The notes under the pieces were generated by a model. That model worked only from the letters and a program-made list of their open reading frames with translations. It ran no database searches and was not told the DNA's origin. A program made the translations under genes and the position numbers. This document shows positions 42,644-52,534 of a stretch of DNA of 64,000 nt, in pieces (the first letter of the stretch is position 1; each line of letters begins with the position of its first letter). This DNA is from Flavobacterium limicola (GTDB lineage: Bacteria > Bacteroidota > Bacteroidia > Flavobacteriales > Flavobacteriaceae): assembly GCF_003634755.1 (NCBI RefSeq), contig NZ_RBXA01000001.1, positions 1,597,529 through 1,661,528 on the forward strand, read 5' to 3'.

Positions 42644-45091
42644 TTATTTGTTTTGTTCATTGTTGAAAAATTGATCAAGAGAACTCATGTCAAGAATGTT
42701 TACACTACGTGCTTTACTTCCTTCAAAAGGACCAACAATTCCAGCTGCTTCCAATTGATCGATTAATCGGCCTGCTCTGTTGTATCCTAATTTTAGTTTT
42801 CTTTGTAACAATGAAGCTGATCCTTGTTGTGCATTCACAATTATTTCGGCAGCTTCTCTAAACAAAGTATCTCTATCTGAGATATCCATATCAAGATTAA
42901 TGCCACTTTCTTCGCCAACGAACTCAGGAAGTAAATAAGCTGTGGCATACGCTTTTTGTGAACCTATGAATTCAGTGATTTTTTCCACTTCAGGAGTGTC
43001 AATAAAGGCACATTGTACTCGCACGACATCATTTCCATTAGTATAAAGCATATCACCACGACCAATCAATTGATCAGCACCTTGTGTGTCCAGAATGGTT
43101 CTGGAATCAATTTTTGAGGTCACTCTAAAAGCAATACGAGCAGGGAAATTGGCTTTTATCAAACCAGTAATTACATTTACCGATGGTCTTTGTGTCGCGA
43201 TGATTAAGTGAATTCCAATGGCTCTAGCCAGTTGTGCCAATCGGGCTATAGGAACTTCAACTTCTTTACCGGCAGTCATAATCAAATCGGCAAACTCATC
43301 TACAACAAGAACGATGTAAGGCAAAAATCGGTGTCCGTTTTCAGGATTCAATTTCCGAGCCTTAAATTTATCGTTGTATTCTTTTATGTTACGCACCATC
43401 GCATCTTTCAACAAAGAATAACGGTTGTCCATTTCCACGCAAAGCGAATTCAAAGTATTCACCACTTTTGCATTGTCCGTAATAATGGCGTCATCCATGT
43501 CTGGAAGTTTTGCTAAATAGTGTCTTTCAATTTTATTAAAAAGTGTAAGCTCAACTTTCTTAGGATCAACCAAAACAAATTTAACTTCGGCTGGATGTTT
43601 TTTGTACAAAAGCGAAGTCAAAACAGCATTCAAACCAACTGATTTTCCTTGTCCGGTAGCACCAGCCATCAATAAGTGAGGCATTTTGGCTAAATCCACG
43701 ACAAATGTTTCGTTCGAAATTGTTTTTCCAAGTGCGATTGGTAATTCCATTTCGGCTTCTTGAAATTTGGCAGAGCCAATAACACTTTTCATCGAAACCA
43801 TTGTTGGATTCTTATTCGGAACCTCGATTCCTATCGTTCCTTTTCCTGGAATAGGAGCAATGATACGAATTCCTAATGCCGAAAGTGATAAGGCGATATC
43901 ATCTTCTAAACTCTTGATTTTTGAAATACGAATTCCCGCTTCCGGTACAATTTCATATAACGTTACCGATGGTCCAACGGTCGCTTTTATTTGTGCAATT
44001 TCTATTTTATAATTGCGAAGCGTATCTACAATTCGGTTTTTATTTTCTTCTAATTCTTCTTGATTGATGGTAATTCCGCCAGTTGAATATTCTTTTAATA
44101 AATCAATCGTAGGAAATTTATAATTGGATAAATCCAAAGTTGGATCAAATAATCCAAAATCAGCCACCAATCGGGAGGCTAAATTTTCTTCGATAATATC
44201 TTCTTCCGGAGCAGTTTCTATTACAAAAGTATCTGTTGTATTTGAAATAATTTCTGGAGTTGCAATTGGTGTTACTTCCATTGCAAGCGGTTTTGCAATA
44301 GGGTCTTTATTAATATCAGATGAATTACTGATCGTAGGCTTCAATGCTTCTTTATTAATTTCGAATTGTGAACCATTCGTTTTTAAATGAATTTCATCAA
44401 CTTCTTCTTCCGCAACAGCAAATTCCTCTAAGTTGTAACCACTTTTACCATTATTAATCGGACTAGTTGTTAAATCTGTTTTGAGTTCTTTTTTAGTGTT
44501 GTCAAAAAAGGATTGGATACTTTCAGGAGAAAGTTTGATTTTGAAAATTATATAGATGATTAATCCAAACAATAAAATTAATAAAGCTCCTGTTTTTCCA
44601 GTGTAATCTTGTAGAAATAAATTCAATTCATATCCAATTGTACCTCCCAATTCTGGAGCTGAAGTAGCAAAAAAACCAAATAAAACGGATAAAACAATTA
44701 TTACAAATAAGTCCCAAAACCAAATATTCTTCAATTTTTTTAATGAAATAGCAAGAATTAAATACATTCCGGTTAGAAAAAATAACCGTACAAATATAAA
44801 TGCGGCAAGTCCAAATCCTTTGTAAACAAGCAAATCAGCCAAAAATGCACCGAATTTACCTAGCCAATTATGAACAGTTTCTGATCGATCAGTCAATTGT
44901 TGAACAGCGCTTTGATCTTCTTGTCCATAAATAAAAAAGCTTACAAACGCAACTAGTAAAGCGATAGAAAATAAAACCAATAAAGAACCCAAAACAATTT
45001 TGTGTTGTTTGGTTATTTTTATTGGAGTATTTAACGGTGCTTTGGTGTCGTTTTTTTTATTTAAAGGGGCTGTTTTTGTTATTTTTGCCAT
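42644..45091 (-). CDS. ftsK: DNA translocase FtsK/SpoIIIE
   Basis: 815 residues from the ATG at 45091, giving the usual MAKITKTAPLNKKN start; a longer start overlapping dgkA is not needed. Four N-terminal membrane spans (about 35-205) are followed by a linker (about 210-330), the motor domain with Walker A MAGATGQGKSVGLNAVL and Walker B VLVVDEFADLIM, and the C-terminal gamma winged helix (ASLLQRKLKLGYNRAGRLIDQLE). It pumps DNA at the division septum and activates dimer resolution at dif. It is shorter than E. coli FtsK because the linker is short. Confidence 0.95.
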   Translation of the reverse strand: MAKITKTAPLNKKNDTKAPLNTPIKITKQHKIVLGSLLVLFSIALLVAFVSFFIYGQEDQSAVQQLTDRSETVHNWLGKFGAFLADLLVYKGFGLAAFIFVRLFFLTGMYLILAISLKKLKNIWFWDLFVIIVLSVLFGFFATSAPELGGTIGYELNLFLQDYTGKTGALLILLFGLIIYIIFKIKLSPESIQSFFDNTKKELKTDLTTSPINNGKSGYNLEEFAVAEEEVDEIHLKTNGSQFEINKEALKPTISNSSDINKDPIAKPLAMEVTPIATPEIISNTTDTFVIETAPEEDIIEENLASRLVADFGLFDPTLDLSNYKFPTIDLLKEYSTGGITINQEELEENKNRIVDTLRNYKIEIAQIKATVGPSVTLYEIVPEAGIRISKIKSLEDDIALSLSALGIRIIAPIPGKGTIGIEVPNKNPTMVSMKSVIGSAKFQEAEMELPIALGKTISNETFVVDLAKMPHLLMAGATGQGKSVGLNAVLTSLLYKKHPAEVKFVLVDPKKVELTLFNKIERHYLAKLPDMDDAIITDNAKVVNTLNSLCVEMDNRYSLLKDAMVRNIKEYNDKFKARKLNPENGHRFLPYIVLVVDEFADLIMTAGKEVEVPIARLAQLARAIGIHLIIATQRPSVNVITGLIKANFPARIAFRVTSKIDSRTILDTQGADQLIGRGDMLYTNGNDVVRVQCAFIDTPEVEKITEFIGSQKAYATAYLLPEFVGEESGINLDMDISDRDTLFREAAEIIVNAQQGSASLLQRKLKLGYNRAGRLIDQLEAAGIVGPFEGSKARSVNILDMSSLDQFFNNEQNK

Positions 45092-45110
45092 TCTTAATTT
45101 GAAATAATAC

Positions 45111-45485
45111 CTAAAGAAATAAAGGCACATATATGATTAAACCAATTGCTATTGCTGTCAAAGCAGCAAAAAATACCGCTCCAGCAGCAATATCTTTGAT
45201 GAATCCAATTCTTTCATGGTAATTTGGATGAATAAAATCGGCTATTTTCTCAACGGCAGTATTTAGACCTTCGATGCTCATGACTAAACCGATAGCTAAA
45301 GTCTGAAAAAGCCATTCTGTTTTAGAAATACCAAAATAAAATCCAGCAATGCACATCAAAATCCCAATAGAAAATTGAACCATAACACTGTGTTCCGTCG
45401 AGATTAATTTCAAAGCGCCCTTAAATGCATAAGAGACGCTTTTTAATCTTCCGGTAAAGAAAGTATTGTCTTTTTGAAACTCCAT
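45111..45485 (-). CDS. dgkA: Diacylglycerol kinase family (DgkA-like) membrane protein
   Basis: 124 residues from the ATG at 45485 (the TTG before it is not needed). Three membrane segments; the DgkA signature MSIEGLNTAVEKIADF carries the catalytic Glu and a Lys-Asp-x-Ala-Ala-Gly-Ala motif (KDIAAGAV) follows. Members phosphorylate diacylglycerol or undecaprenol. A basic N-terminus FFTGRLKSVSYAFKGALKLI is typical of the Gram-positive-like DgkA/undecaprenol kinase branch. It sits 10 bases after tpx. Confidence 0.9.
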   Translation of the reverse strand: MEFQKDNTFFTGRLKSVSYAFKGALKLISTEHSVMVQFSIGILMCIAGFYFGISKTEWLFQTLAIGLVMSIEGLNTAVEKIADFIHPNYHERIGFIKDIAAGAVFFAALTAIAIGLIIYVPLFL

Positions 45486-45495
45486 CAAGTTGTGA

Positions 45496-45993
45496 TTATA
45501 GTACTGCTAATGCAGCCTCGTAGTTTGGTTCATCTGCAATTTCAGCAACTTGTTCCGTGTGAGTGATTATTCCGTTTTCGTCAACAACAATAATAACTCT
45601 TGAATGCAATCCAGCCAATGGTCCGTCAGTAATTTCTAAACCATTTGCTTTACCAAAACTTCCTTCTGGAAAATCAGATAAATTAACAACATTCTCAAGT
45701 CCTTCCGCTCCACAAAAACGTTTTTGTGCAAAAGGTAAATCTCTTGAAACGCATAAAACTGTTGTATTTTCTAAAGTACTTGCACTTTCGTTAAATTTAC
45801 GAACAGATGCTGCACATGTTCCGGTGTCAACACTTGGGAAAATATTTAAAACTAATTTTTTTCCAGCAAAATCAATTAGTGAAGCTACAGAAAGGTCAGT
45901 TTTAACTAATTTGAAATCAGCAATTTTCGTACCTACTTTTGGTAATTCTCCTGAAGTGTGAATCGGATTTCCTCCTAATTTTATTGAAGCCAT
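45496..45993 (-). CDS. tpx: Thiol peroxidase
   Basis: 165 residues from the ATG at 45993; a longer in-frame start would add 30 residues with no homology. Atypical 2-Cys peroxiredoxin: peroxidatic Cys in PSVDTGTCAASVRKF and resolving Cys in QKRFCGAEGLENVV. It reduces lipid and hydrogen peroxides with thioredoxin. It is the first gene of the cluster leading to ribBA. A TACTTTTG -7 element lies 24 bases upstream. Confidence 0.95.
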   Translation of the reverse strand: MASIKLGGNPIHTSGELPKVGTKIADFKLVKTDLSVASLIDFAGKKLVLNIFPSVDTGTCAASVRKFNESASTLENTTVLCVSRDLPFAQKRFCGAEGLENVVNLSDFPEGSFGKANGLEITDGPLAGLHSRVIIVVDENGIITHTEQVAEIADEPNYEAALAVL

Positions 45994-46016
45994 AATGTTT
46001 GTTTTTTTGTGAGGTT

Positions 46017-46024
46017 CAAAAGTA
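46017..46024 (-). promoter_or_regulatory. -7 element TACTTTTG upstream of tpx
   Basis: TAnnTTTG match on the minus strand, 23 bases from the tpx start; probable promoter of the tpx-dgkA-ftsK-lolA-lptF-ribBA cluster. Confidence 0.45.
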
Positions 46025-46123
46025 TGAAAATTATTTAAGAATAAGTCCTCATATGTCGCGATAAGTTTAGCGTTTTGGTTCAATTTTTAAACTGCATGGC
46101 TACAATGTGTTTTCAATTTTAAA

Positions 46124-46157
46124 TAAAAAAAAACACACTCGTTGGGGAGTGCGTTTT
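46124..46157 (-). terminator. Terminator after the DUF6952 gene
   Basis: An imperfect stem (about 46128-46140 with 46147-46157, one mismatch) is followed by a run of T on the minus strand. Confidence 0.6.
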
Positions 46158-46182
46158 TGAAATAAAGAATTAAAAATTATTT

Positions 46183-46440
46183 TTATTTGTCAATAGAACC
46201 CAAAACACGTTTCATGAAAGTGTTCAAAGCTTCTTTTTTATCAGTTCCAGTTTTTACCAATTTGTTGACTTCTAAAGCGCCATACATATTAGAAATTAAT
46301 TCCCCAATAACATCTAATTCTTCATCTTTCAATGATGAAATTTCAGTCATTGCTTCCAGAACTTCGATTGTTTCTATGATGTAATCTTCATCATTCTCTT
46401 CTATAAACTGCGTTAAATGCTTAATTACGGGTAATTTCAT
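46183..46440 (-). CDS. DUF6952 family small protein
   Basis: 85 residues, acidic and helical, starting MKLPVIKHLTQFIEEN. This matches my memory of the DUF6952 family, a regular downstream partner of the peroxiredoxin and thioredoxin genes in Bacteroidetes. Function unknown; the genomic link suggests a role in the peroxide response or in regulating the pair. It is 104 bases below the thioredoxin gene. Confidence 0.75.
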   Translation of the reverse strand: MKLPVIKHLTQFIEENDEDYIIETIEVLEAMTEISSLKDEELDVIGELISNMYGALEVNKLVKTGTDKKEALNTFMKRVLGSIDK

Positions 46441-46544
46441 ATTTTTTTAAAGTTTAAAGTTTAAGGTTTTGAAAGTTTAAGGTTTTGAACTGCTGTTAAA
46501 CTAAACTTATTTATAAAGTCAGGTAACTTTAAACTAAAAAATCA

Positions 46545-46853
46545 TTAAACAATTTCATTCACTAATTCAATTAAAACTTCTTGTTTATTGGTTTGTGTTT
46601 CGTTCACCAGTTTTCCATTTACAAAAGTGGCAAAAGTTGGTAAATTACTAACATTTGCTAATTTTCTCGATTCTGGAAAATTTTCAGCATCAACAAGAGC
46701 AAAAGTAATTGTCTCGTTTTCTGAAGCTAATTTTTTGAATTTTGGCTTCATAATTCGGCAATTTCCGCACCATGATGCCGAAAATTGAACGACTACTTTT
46801 TCGTCTTTTGCAATTAAATCCTGTAACGTATCTTCAGTTAATTCGATTAACAT
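46545..46853 (-). CDS. Thioredoxin-family protein (WCGNC active site)
   Basis: 102 residues from the ATG at 46853; a longer non-ATG start is unlikely. The thioredoxin fold has the redox site WCGNC (about residues 28-32) and the cis-Pro in NLPTFATFVNG. WCGNC differs from canonical WCGPC, so it may be a reductase tuned to the neighbouring peroxiredoxin. The order peroxiredoxin, thioredoxin, DUF6952 suggests they work together. Confidence 0.9.
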   Translation of the reverse strand: MLIELTEDTLQDLIAKDEKVVVQFSASWCGNCRIMKPKFKKLASENETITFALVDAENFPESRKLANVSNLPTFATFVNGKLVNETQTNKQEVLIELVNEIV

Positions 46854-46979
46854 AAGTTTGTTTTTTAAGGTTGAAAGAGGCAAAGGTTCAAGGGGACCAA
46901 GTTTTTAGAACTTCGTGAATTTACACAACAAAAAACCTTTGTTGCTCAGGACCTCTAAACCTTTGTATCTTTATTTTAA

Positions 46980-47618
46980 TTAGTTTAAAGTCAAGTATTC
47001 AGCAGTACTGATTCTGTCAGCGCTCATCGCTTCTTTTCCAGCTTCCCAGTTTGCAGGACAAACTTCTCCTTTTTCCTGAATGTGCGTGTAAGCATCAACC
47101 ATACGTAAATACTCGTTTACGTTACGACCAAGTGGCATATCGTTAACACTTTCGTGGAAAATTTTTCCAGTTTCATCAATTAAGTAAGTCGCTCTAAAAG
47201 TTACATTAGAACCTTCAACAATTACAGAATCAGTTTCTTCAGAATATTCAGTTGAATCGATATCAAGGATTCCTAAGATGTTAGATAAGTTTCTGTTAGT
47301 ATCAGCAAGAATTGGGTATGTAACGCCTTCAATTCCACCATTGTTTTTTGGAGTATTTAACCAAGCAAAGTGAACTTCGTTAGTATCGCAAGAAGCACCA
47401 ATAACAATTGTATTTCTTTTTTCAAATTCCGGTAAAGCAGCTTGAAAAGCGTGCAACTCAGTTGGGCAAACGAATGTGAAATCTTTTGGGTACCAAAACA
47501 AAAGTACTTTTTTGTTGTTATTTACAGCTTCATCGAAAATGTTGATTTTTAAATTATCACCCATTTCAGAGATAGCGTCTACTGCAATACTTGGAAATTT
47601 TTTACCTACTAATGACAT
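46980..47618 (-). CDS. 2-Cys peroxiredoxin (AhpC type)
   Basis: 212 residues. The peroxidatic Cys is in KDFTFVCPTELHAF and the resolving Cys in GEVCPANW, so it is a typical 2-Cys AhpC/Prx1 form. It reduces hydrogen peroxide and organic peroxides, probably with the thioredoxin encoded next to it. A TACTTTTG element 35 bases upstream and a spacer of about 126 bases before the thioredoxin gene suggest an operon with partial readthrough. Confidence 0.93.
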   Translation of the reverse strand: MSLVGKKFPSIAVDAISEMGDNLKINIFDEAVNNNKKVLLFWYPKDFTFVCPTELHAFQAALPEFEKRNTIVIGASCDTNEVHFAWLNTPKNNGGIEGVTYPILADTNRNLSNILGILDIDSTEYSEETDSVIVEGSNVTFRATYLIDETGKIFHESVNDMPLGRNVNEYLRMVDAYTHIQEKGEVCPANWEAGKEAMSADRISTAEYLTLN

Positions 47619-47652
47619 TTTATTTACTTTTTTAGTTATTTTTTTGATGGTG

Positions 47653-47660
47653 CAAAAGTA
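47653..47660 (-). promoter_or_regulatory. -7 element TACTTTTG upstream of the peroxiredoxin gene
   Basis: TACTTTTGCA on the minus strand, 35 bases from the start codon. The TTTG upstream is 26 bases away, wider than the usual -33 spacing. Confidence 0.5.
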
Positions 47661-47759
47661 GTTAGTCTAAAAGTTAAATAAAATACCAAATGATTATAAA
47701 AATTTATTTCAAAATAGGGAATTACTATACTCTATATTTTGAAAGATTTAATTTACTAA

Positions 47760-49370
47760 TTATAACATGTTAACCTCCACAGGAAGAGTTCCTTCGCAGG
47801 TTGAGTTTTCCAGGAGTTGCTCTGCAGCGGCTTCTTGGAATTCAGAAAAATCTTGGTACAACATTATAATCCCTGAAGCTTTTTTCAGATTTGGGATCAC
47901 TTGAAGTGCGTACGGATTCCCAAAAACATATAAAATACATTTTTTAGTAGTCAATAAGTTGCCTAAAAATTGAAGTACGGAATCTTCAATATCAAAATTG
48001 TTTAAAGGTTTTGCCTTTGGAACAAATAAAGAAATAACTAACGTGTCAAATCTATTTAAATTTTTTTCTAATTCATTCAGAACAGATTCGCCTCCAGTTT
48101 CGTAACTAAATTCTGGAGAAGGCAAAGCATGTGTCAAGCTTTTAAAAAATACATTATCAATATTTTTGTAAAGGCTAATTTTGGCGAAATCTTCTCTGTT
48201 TTTTGCATCAAAAACAGTCACAGTATTGTCATTGTCTTTTATTTTTGTGATGCAGTTTTGAGCAATTTTTAGGTTTAATTTTGAAGTGGTTTCAAAATCA
48301 AAATGACTTTTGGAAAGGTTTGGCAAACTTAGTTTTCCATCCAAAATTCCAGCTTTTTGCTTGCATTTCCAAATGCGTTTAAAACTAGCTTCAATTCGCT
48401 CAGGAGTTGCATTTTTTAAGATTTCCTGAATTCCTTCGGGAACATTTTCTGCAAAGCATAACACATCATTTCCAGCATTAAAAGCTTCCCATTCTAATAA
48501 CCCTTTTTGATCGTATAATTTAGAAACGCTGTGCATGTTCAACGCATCCGAAATCACTAATCCATCATAGCCTAATTGCTTGCGCAAAAGTGTTTCAATC
48601 ACGGATTTTGATAACGTTGCCGAAGTATCTTTTCCATCGTTCAAAGCGGGAACAGCCAAATGACCAATCATAATTGAATCGACATTATTATCGATTCCTT
48701 TTATAAAAGGAACTAATTCATTTGCTAATAATTCTTCCAATGTTTCTTTTAAAACGGGTAATCCTAAATGTGAATCGACATTGGTATTTCCATGTCCGGG
48801 AAAATGTTTAAGACAACCCAAAATCCCAACATCATTCATTCCTTTTAAATATTCCAAAGAAAAATCACTTACTTTTTCTTTATTTTGACCAAAAGAACGG
48901 TAGCCAATTACAGGATTATTCGGATTGTTATTGATATCTGCTAAAGGCGCTAAATTATAATGAATCCCAACTGATTTTAAGTCTAAACCAATTTGTTTCC
49001 CAACTTCGTAAACCAAATGTTTTTCACTGTCAGGCAAAGCGCCAAGTGTTATTGCATAAGGATATTGTGGTGTTTTTTCGACGCGCATGGCTAATCCCCA
49101 TTCGGCATCAATACTCATTAATAACGGAGTTGTAGCACAATTTTGATACCTGATGATGAGTTCCTTTAAACGCTGAAAACTATCATCATTTAATACTATT
49201 TTTTTATTGGTTTCATAATTGGTTGCAGCGCTGGCTCGACTATGAAAAAAAGTCAATCCGCCTATATTGTGCTCTTTGATTAATCGTTCTGTAGCTTGAA
49301 TATTTTCTTCGGTATCATTGATGAAAACAGCAGGAAAGAAAAATTGTCCTATTTTTTGTTCTAATGTCAT
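47760..49370 (-). CDS. nagZ: Glycoside hydrolase family 3 beta-N-acetylhexosaminidase (NagZ-like)
   Basis: 536 residues. The GH3 TIM-barrel is evident: GLTFFHSRAS, LLMSIDAEWGLAMRV, the NagZ signature CLKHFPGHGNTNVDSHLGLP with the His/Asp catalytic loop, and VISDALNMHSVS. A C-terminal domain of about 200 residues follows (SLFVPKAKPLNNFDIED), longer than in classical NagZ, as is usual in Bacteroidetes. It removes GlcNAc from anhydromuropeptides. It is the last gene of a muropeptide recycling cluster. Confidence 0.9.
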   Translation of the reverse strand: MTLEQKIGQFFFPAVFINDTEENIQATERLIKEHNIGGLTFFHSRASAATNYETNKKIVLNDDSFQRLKELIIRYQNCATTPLLMSIDAEWGLAMRVEKTPQYPYAITLGALPDSEKHLVYEVGKQIGLDLKSVGIHYNLAPLADINNNPNNPVIGYRSFGQNKEKVSDFSLEYLKGMNDVGILGCLKHFPGHGNTNVDSHLGLPVLKETLEELLANELVPFIKGIDNNVDSIMIGHLAVPALNDGKDTSATLSKSVIETLLRKQLGYDGLVISDALNMHSVSKLYDQKGLLEWEAFNAGNDVLCFAENVPEGIQEILKNATPERIEASFKRIWKCKQKAGILDGKLSLPNLSKSHFDFETTSKLNLKIAQNCITKIKDNDNTVTVFDAKNREDFAKISLYKNIDNVFFKSLTHALPSPEFSYETGGESVLNELEKNLNRFDTLVISLFVPKAKPLNNFDIEDSVLQFLGNLLTTKKCILYVFGNPYALQVIPNLKKASGIIMLYQDFSEFQEAAAEQLLENSTCEGTLPVEVNML

Positions 49371-49395
49371 TCTGAAACAACTTTAAATGGTAAAA

Positions 49396-50667
49396 TTAAA
49401 TATCTGATTTCTTACCAAAATCAGCTGGAAAAATCAAGAATCGGGATAAAATTAATCCTGGGATGGTTGCTAAAAATACCCAAATAAAGAAATTTCCATA
49501 CCCAAGATATTCCTGAATATAACCGCTTATCATTCCCGGAAGCATCATTCCCAAAGCCATAAATCCGGTTGCGATAGAGTAGTGGGACGTTTTTGATTCG
49601 CCATCAGCCACATAAATTAAATACATCATGAAAGCGGCAAAACCAAATCCGTAACCAAATTGCTCTGCGATAACGGCTGCATAAACATACAAAACGGAAC
49701 CAGGATGAAAATGTGAAAGTAATATGAACCCAATTATAGGTAAGTGCATGGCCAAAATCATTGGCAACATCCATTTTCCTAATCCGTCTCGTGAAATTAC
49801 GATTCCGCCCAAAATTCCACCAACAGTAAGTGCAATCACGCCAAAAGTCCCATAAATAACACCAACATCTTGAGTGGTTAAACCCATTCCGCCTGCTGTT
49901 ACAGGATCGATTAAAAAAGGAGTCAACATTTTTAACAATTGCGATTCTCCTAATCTGAATAATAGAATGAAAGCCAGAACTAAACCAATTTGTTTCTTTT
50001 GAAAAAAAGTAGCGAAAACAGCAGCAAAATTTTTATTTGCAACCGATTCCGTTGTTGTTTCTACGATTTTGGCTTCTATTTTTGGTGTGGAAAAATAATT
50101 GTAAATCGTAATGACAGTCATAATTAATCCTACAACTACCATGGTATAGGACCATGCTTTTTGTTTATCGCCATATTCTTGTTCTAAATAACCGGCAATA
50201 AATACCATTAATCCATTTCCGGTAAGCATCGAAAGTCGGTAAAAAGTACTGCGGATTCCCAAGAAAAAGGATTGTTGGTCTTTTTCTAAAGCCAACATGT
50301 AAAATCCATCACTGGCCACATCATTTGAAGCTGATGCAAAAGCAGCAACCCAAAAAACAGCTAAACTGATAACGAAAAAATTACTCAAAGGAATTGTTAA
50401 ACCCACAATCAAAAAAGCGAGGGAAATTAGCAATTGCATGCTCAAAAACCATTTTCTTTTAGTGGAATAGAGATCAATAAACGGGCTCCACAACGGCTTA
50501 ATTACCCAGGGTAAATAGAGTAAACTGGTGTAAATTCCAATGTCTTCATTATTAATTCCGAGGTTTTTGTACATAATCACCGAAACCGAAATAATGATGG
50601 CGTAAGGCAAGCCGGAAGCAAAGTTTAAAACGGGAATCCAATACCAGGGTCTATTGTCTGTTTTCAT
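49396..50667 (-). CDS. AmpG-like MFS permease
   Basis: 423 residues from the ATG at 50667; the TTG three codons upstream is not needed. About 12 membrane segments with WYWIPVLNFASGLPYAIII at the start and YLPWVIKPLWSPFIDLYSTKRKW after the second span, both typical of AmpG muropeptide permeases. It should bring GlcNAc-anhydroMurNAc peptides into the cytoplasm. It lies between the GHL10 and NagZ-like genes, in agreement with a recycling pathway. Confidence 0.88.
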   Translation of the reverse strand: MKTDNRPWYWIPVLNFASGLPYAIIISVSVIMYKNLGINNEDIGIYTSLLYLPWVIKPLWSPFIDLYSTKRKWFLSMQLLISLAFLIVGLTIPLSNFFVISLAVFWVAAFASASNDVASDGFYMLALEKDQQSFFLGIRSTFYRLSMLTGNGLMVFIAGYLEQEYGDKQKAWSYTMVVVGLIMTVITIYNYFSTPKIEAKIVETTTESVANKNFAAVFATFFQKKQIGLVLAFILLFRLGESQLLKMLTPFLIDPVTAGGMGLTTQDVGVIYGTFGVIALTVGGILGGIVISRDGLGKWMLPMILAMHLPIIGFILLSHFHPGSVLYVYAAVIAEQFGYGFGFAAFMMYLIYVADGESKTSHYSIATGFMALGMMLPGMISGYIQEYLGYGNFFIWVFLATIPGLILSRFLIFPADFGKKSDI

Positions 50668-50694
50668 GAAAGGCAAATTATATTCGATTAAATT

Positions 50695-52227
50695 TTATAG
50701 CGTAAAGTTTACTAAAGTTGGGTCACTTTCATTACCATAAAAATCAATGAATGTAATCGCGCAGGTGGTATTTTTGTTTAATTTATAGGATGGAATCACG
50801 ACTTCAACCGTATCACTATCGTCTTTGAATGCAATTTTATCAATAATTTGACTTGGATCATTTACATTAATTTCCGAGTTGAATTTGGCGCCATAAACCA
50901 TAACATATCGTACTTTACTATACATTGGATAAGTCACGTTAAATCGTGATGCAATTGGATTTATCAAAATGTTATTTGCAGTTGGTACGATAGCCATTTT
51001 TTTTATGGAACCGGGAACTACAGTTGGAAGAGCGGGATATTTGTATTGGTTTTCTGTTAGTAATTTAGTCACACTTTGATTTTTGTTCAAAAATGATTTT
51101 GCACTAAAAAACGCATTTCCCTGAACATTTTTGTACGATCTGGTGATGTCAATTTGATTCGGAATTTCTTGTGGATTATTCCATCTTTTATCAGAATCCG
51201 CATTGATTTTGTAGGTTCCGTTTCCAATGTAAATTGCAGTATTTGTTGAGTTTTCAGACCACCAACGTAATAGTTTTGAATAAGAAGCCTTTGGGTGATC
51301 CATACTCCAATACAATTGAGGAACTAAATAATCAATCCATTTGTTTTCCATCCATGCTAACGGATCAGCGAATAAATCATCGTAATTCGTTTGTCCCGCT
51401 TCCGTTTCAGAACCTCTGGGATCCATTGATTTATTTCTCCAAACTCCAAACGGACTGATGCCAAATTGTACCCATGGTTTAATATTTTTTATCGAAAGGG
51501 AAACACATCGTACAAAATTATTCACATTCGAACGTCTCCAATCTTCGATACTTAGATTATTTCCATATTTTTTGTACGAAGCGGTATCATTAAATAACTC
51601 TCCTTTAATTCTGTATGGATAAAAATAATCGTCAAAATGTATCGCATCTATATCATATTTTTCCACAACTTCTTCTACAATAGCCAGTAAATGGTTCTGA
51701 ACTTCTGGTAATGCTGGATTGTAATAATATTTTCCACCGTATTTAATCATCCAATCTGGATGCTTGAAAAAATCATGTTCCGGACTCAAAAGCGACGTAT
51801 TGTAATCCATCGTAGCTCTATATGGATTCATCCAAGCATGAAATTCAAAACCTCTCGCATGCGTTTCAGCAATCATCCACGCTAATGTATCAAAATAAGG
51901 TTTGGGTGCCTGTCCTTCTTTTCCGGTCAAAAAACGGGACCAAGGCGCTAATTCAGTTGGATAAAAAGCATCTCCAACGCTTCTAATCTGAACAATTACG
52001 GCATTATAATTTAGTTTTTTGTACACATCTAAAATTTCAATATAATCCGCTTTTTGTTTGGCAACATTATCAGTACTCATTTTCGGCCAGTCAATATTTA
52101 CCACGGTAGCAATCCAAACAGCTCTAAATTCATTTTTTGGATTTGTAGCCAATGCTTGTGCATTACCATTCCAAAAAGAAAGTAAGAGGAATGTAATAAG
52201 CAAAAGGGTGTGCTTGAAATTTTTCAT
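50695..52227 (-). CDS. GHL10/DUF187 secreted glycoside hydrolase-like protein
   Basis: 510 residues. A signal peptide ends around residue 24 (WNGNAQA). The TIM-barrel GHL10 (family 10-like) region has EFRAVWIATVVNIDWP, NAVIVQIRSVGDAFYP, FHAWMNPYRA, DAIHFDDYFYPY and the YLVPQLYWSMDHP block. A C-terminal Ig/fibronectin-like part (about 405-510) follows. GHL10 proteins are exported and thought to act on glycans such as peptidoglycan. It lies upstream of the AmpG-like permease gene by 27 bases. A TATTTTTG element is 24 bases upstream of its start. Confidence 0.88.
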   Translation of the reverse strand: MKNFKHTLLLITFLLLSFWNGNAQALATNPKNEFRAVWIATVVNIDWPKMSTDNVAKQKADYIEILDVYKKLNYNAVIVQIRSVGDAFYPTELAPWSRFLTGKEGQAPKPYFDTLAWMIAETHARGFEFHAWMNPYRATMDYNTSLLSPEHDFFKHPDWMIKYGGKYYYNPALPEVQNHLLAIVEEVVEKYDIDAIHFDDYFYPYRIKGELFNDTASYKKYGNNLSIEDWRRSNVNNFVRCVSLSIKNIKPWVQFGISPFGVWRNKSMDPRGSETEAGQTNYDDLFADPLAWMENKWIDYLVPQLYWSMDHPKASYSKLLRWWSENSTNTAIYIGNGTYKINADSDKRWNNPQEIPNQIDITRSYKNVQGNAFFSAKSFLNKNQSVTKLLTENQYKYPALPTVVPGSIKKMAIVPTANNILINPIASRFNVTYPMYSKVRYVMVYGAKFNSEINVNDPSQIIDKIAFKDDSDTVEVVIPSYKLNKNTTCAITFIDFYGNESDPTLVNFTL

Positions 52228-52534
52228 TAGAGTTTTGTTTATAGAGTGTTCAAAAATAGTTTTTTTAGTGAAATTTACCAGTTAAAATGGTTTTAAAATT
52301 TGACTAATTTTAAGAACTCAATTTCTTTGCCAATTTTCTTACTATCATTAAAAAGTATAGTAGTGTTAGTTTTTTTACAACCGGAGCTAATGTATAGAAG
52401 TTAAAATTTTAATTATGTACTTAGACAAATTTAAATTTTAGAGTTTTCAAAGATTAAATAGTAATACATTATTAAAAATGCAATGGAGGATGGCCAAAAA
52501 TGGATTGTGGATAGTTTGAAATTTTATTTGCTCT
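52228..52534. other. Intergenic region between anmK and the GHL10 gene
   Basis: 307 bases, AT-rich. It contains a TATTTTTG -7 box for the GHL10 gene (52251-52258, 23 bases upstream of its start). No ORF or hairpin of note. It suggests that anmK is transcribed separately from the other three recycling genes. Confidence 0.5.
52251..52258 (-). promoter_or_regulatory. -7 element TATTTTTG upstream of the GHL10 gene
   Basis: TAnnTTTG match on the minus strand, 23 bases from the start codon; it would drive the GHL10, AmpG-like and nagZ operon. Confidence 0.4.
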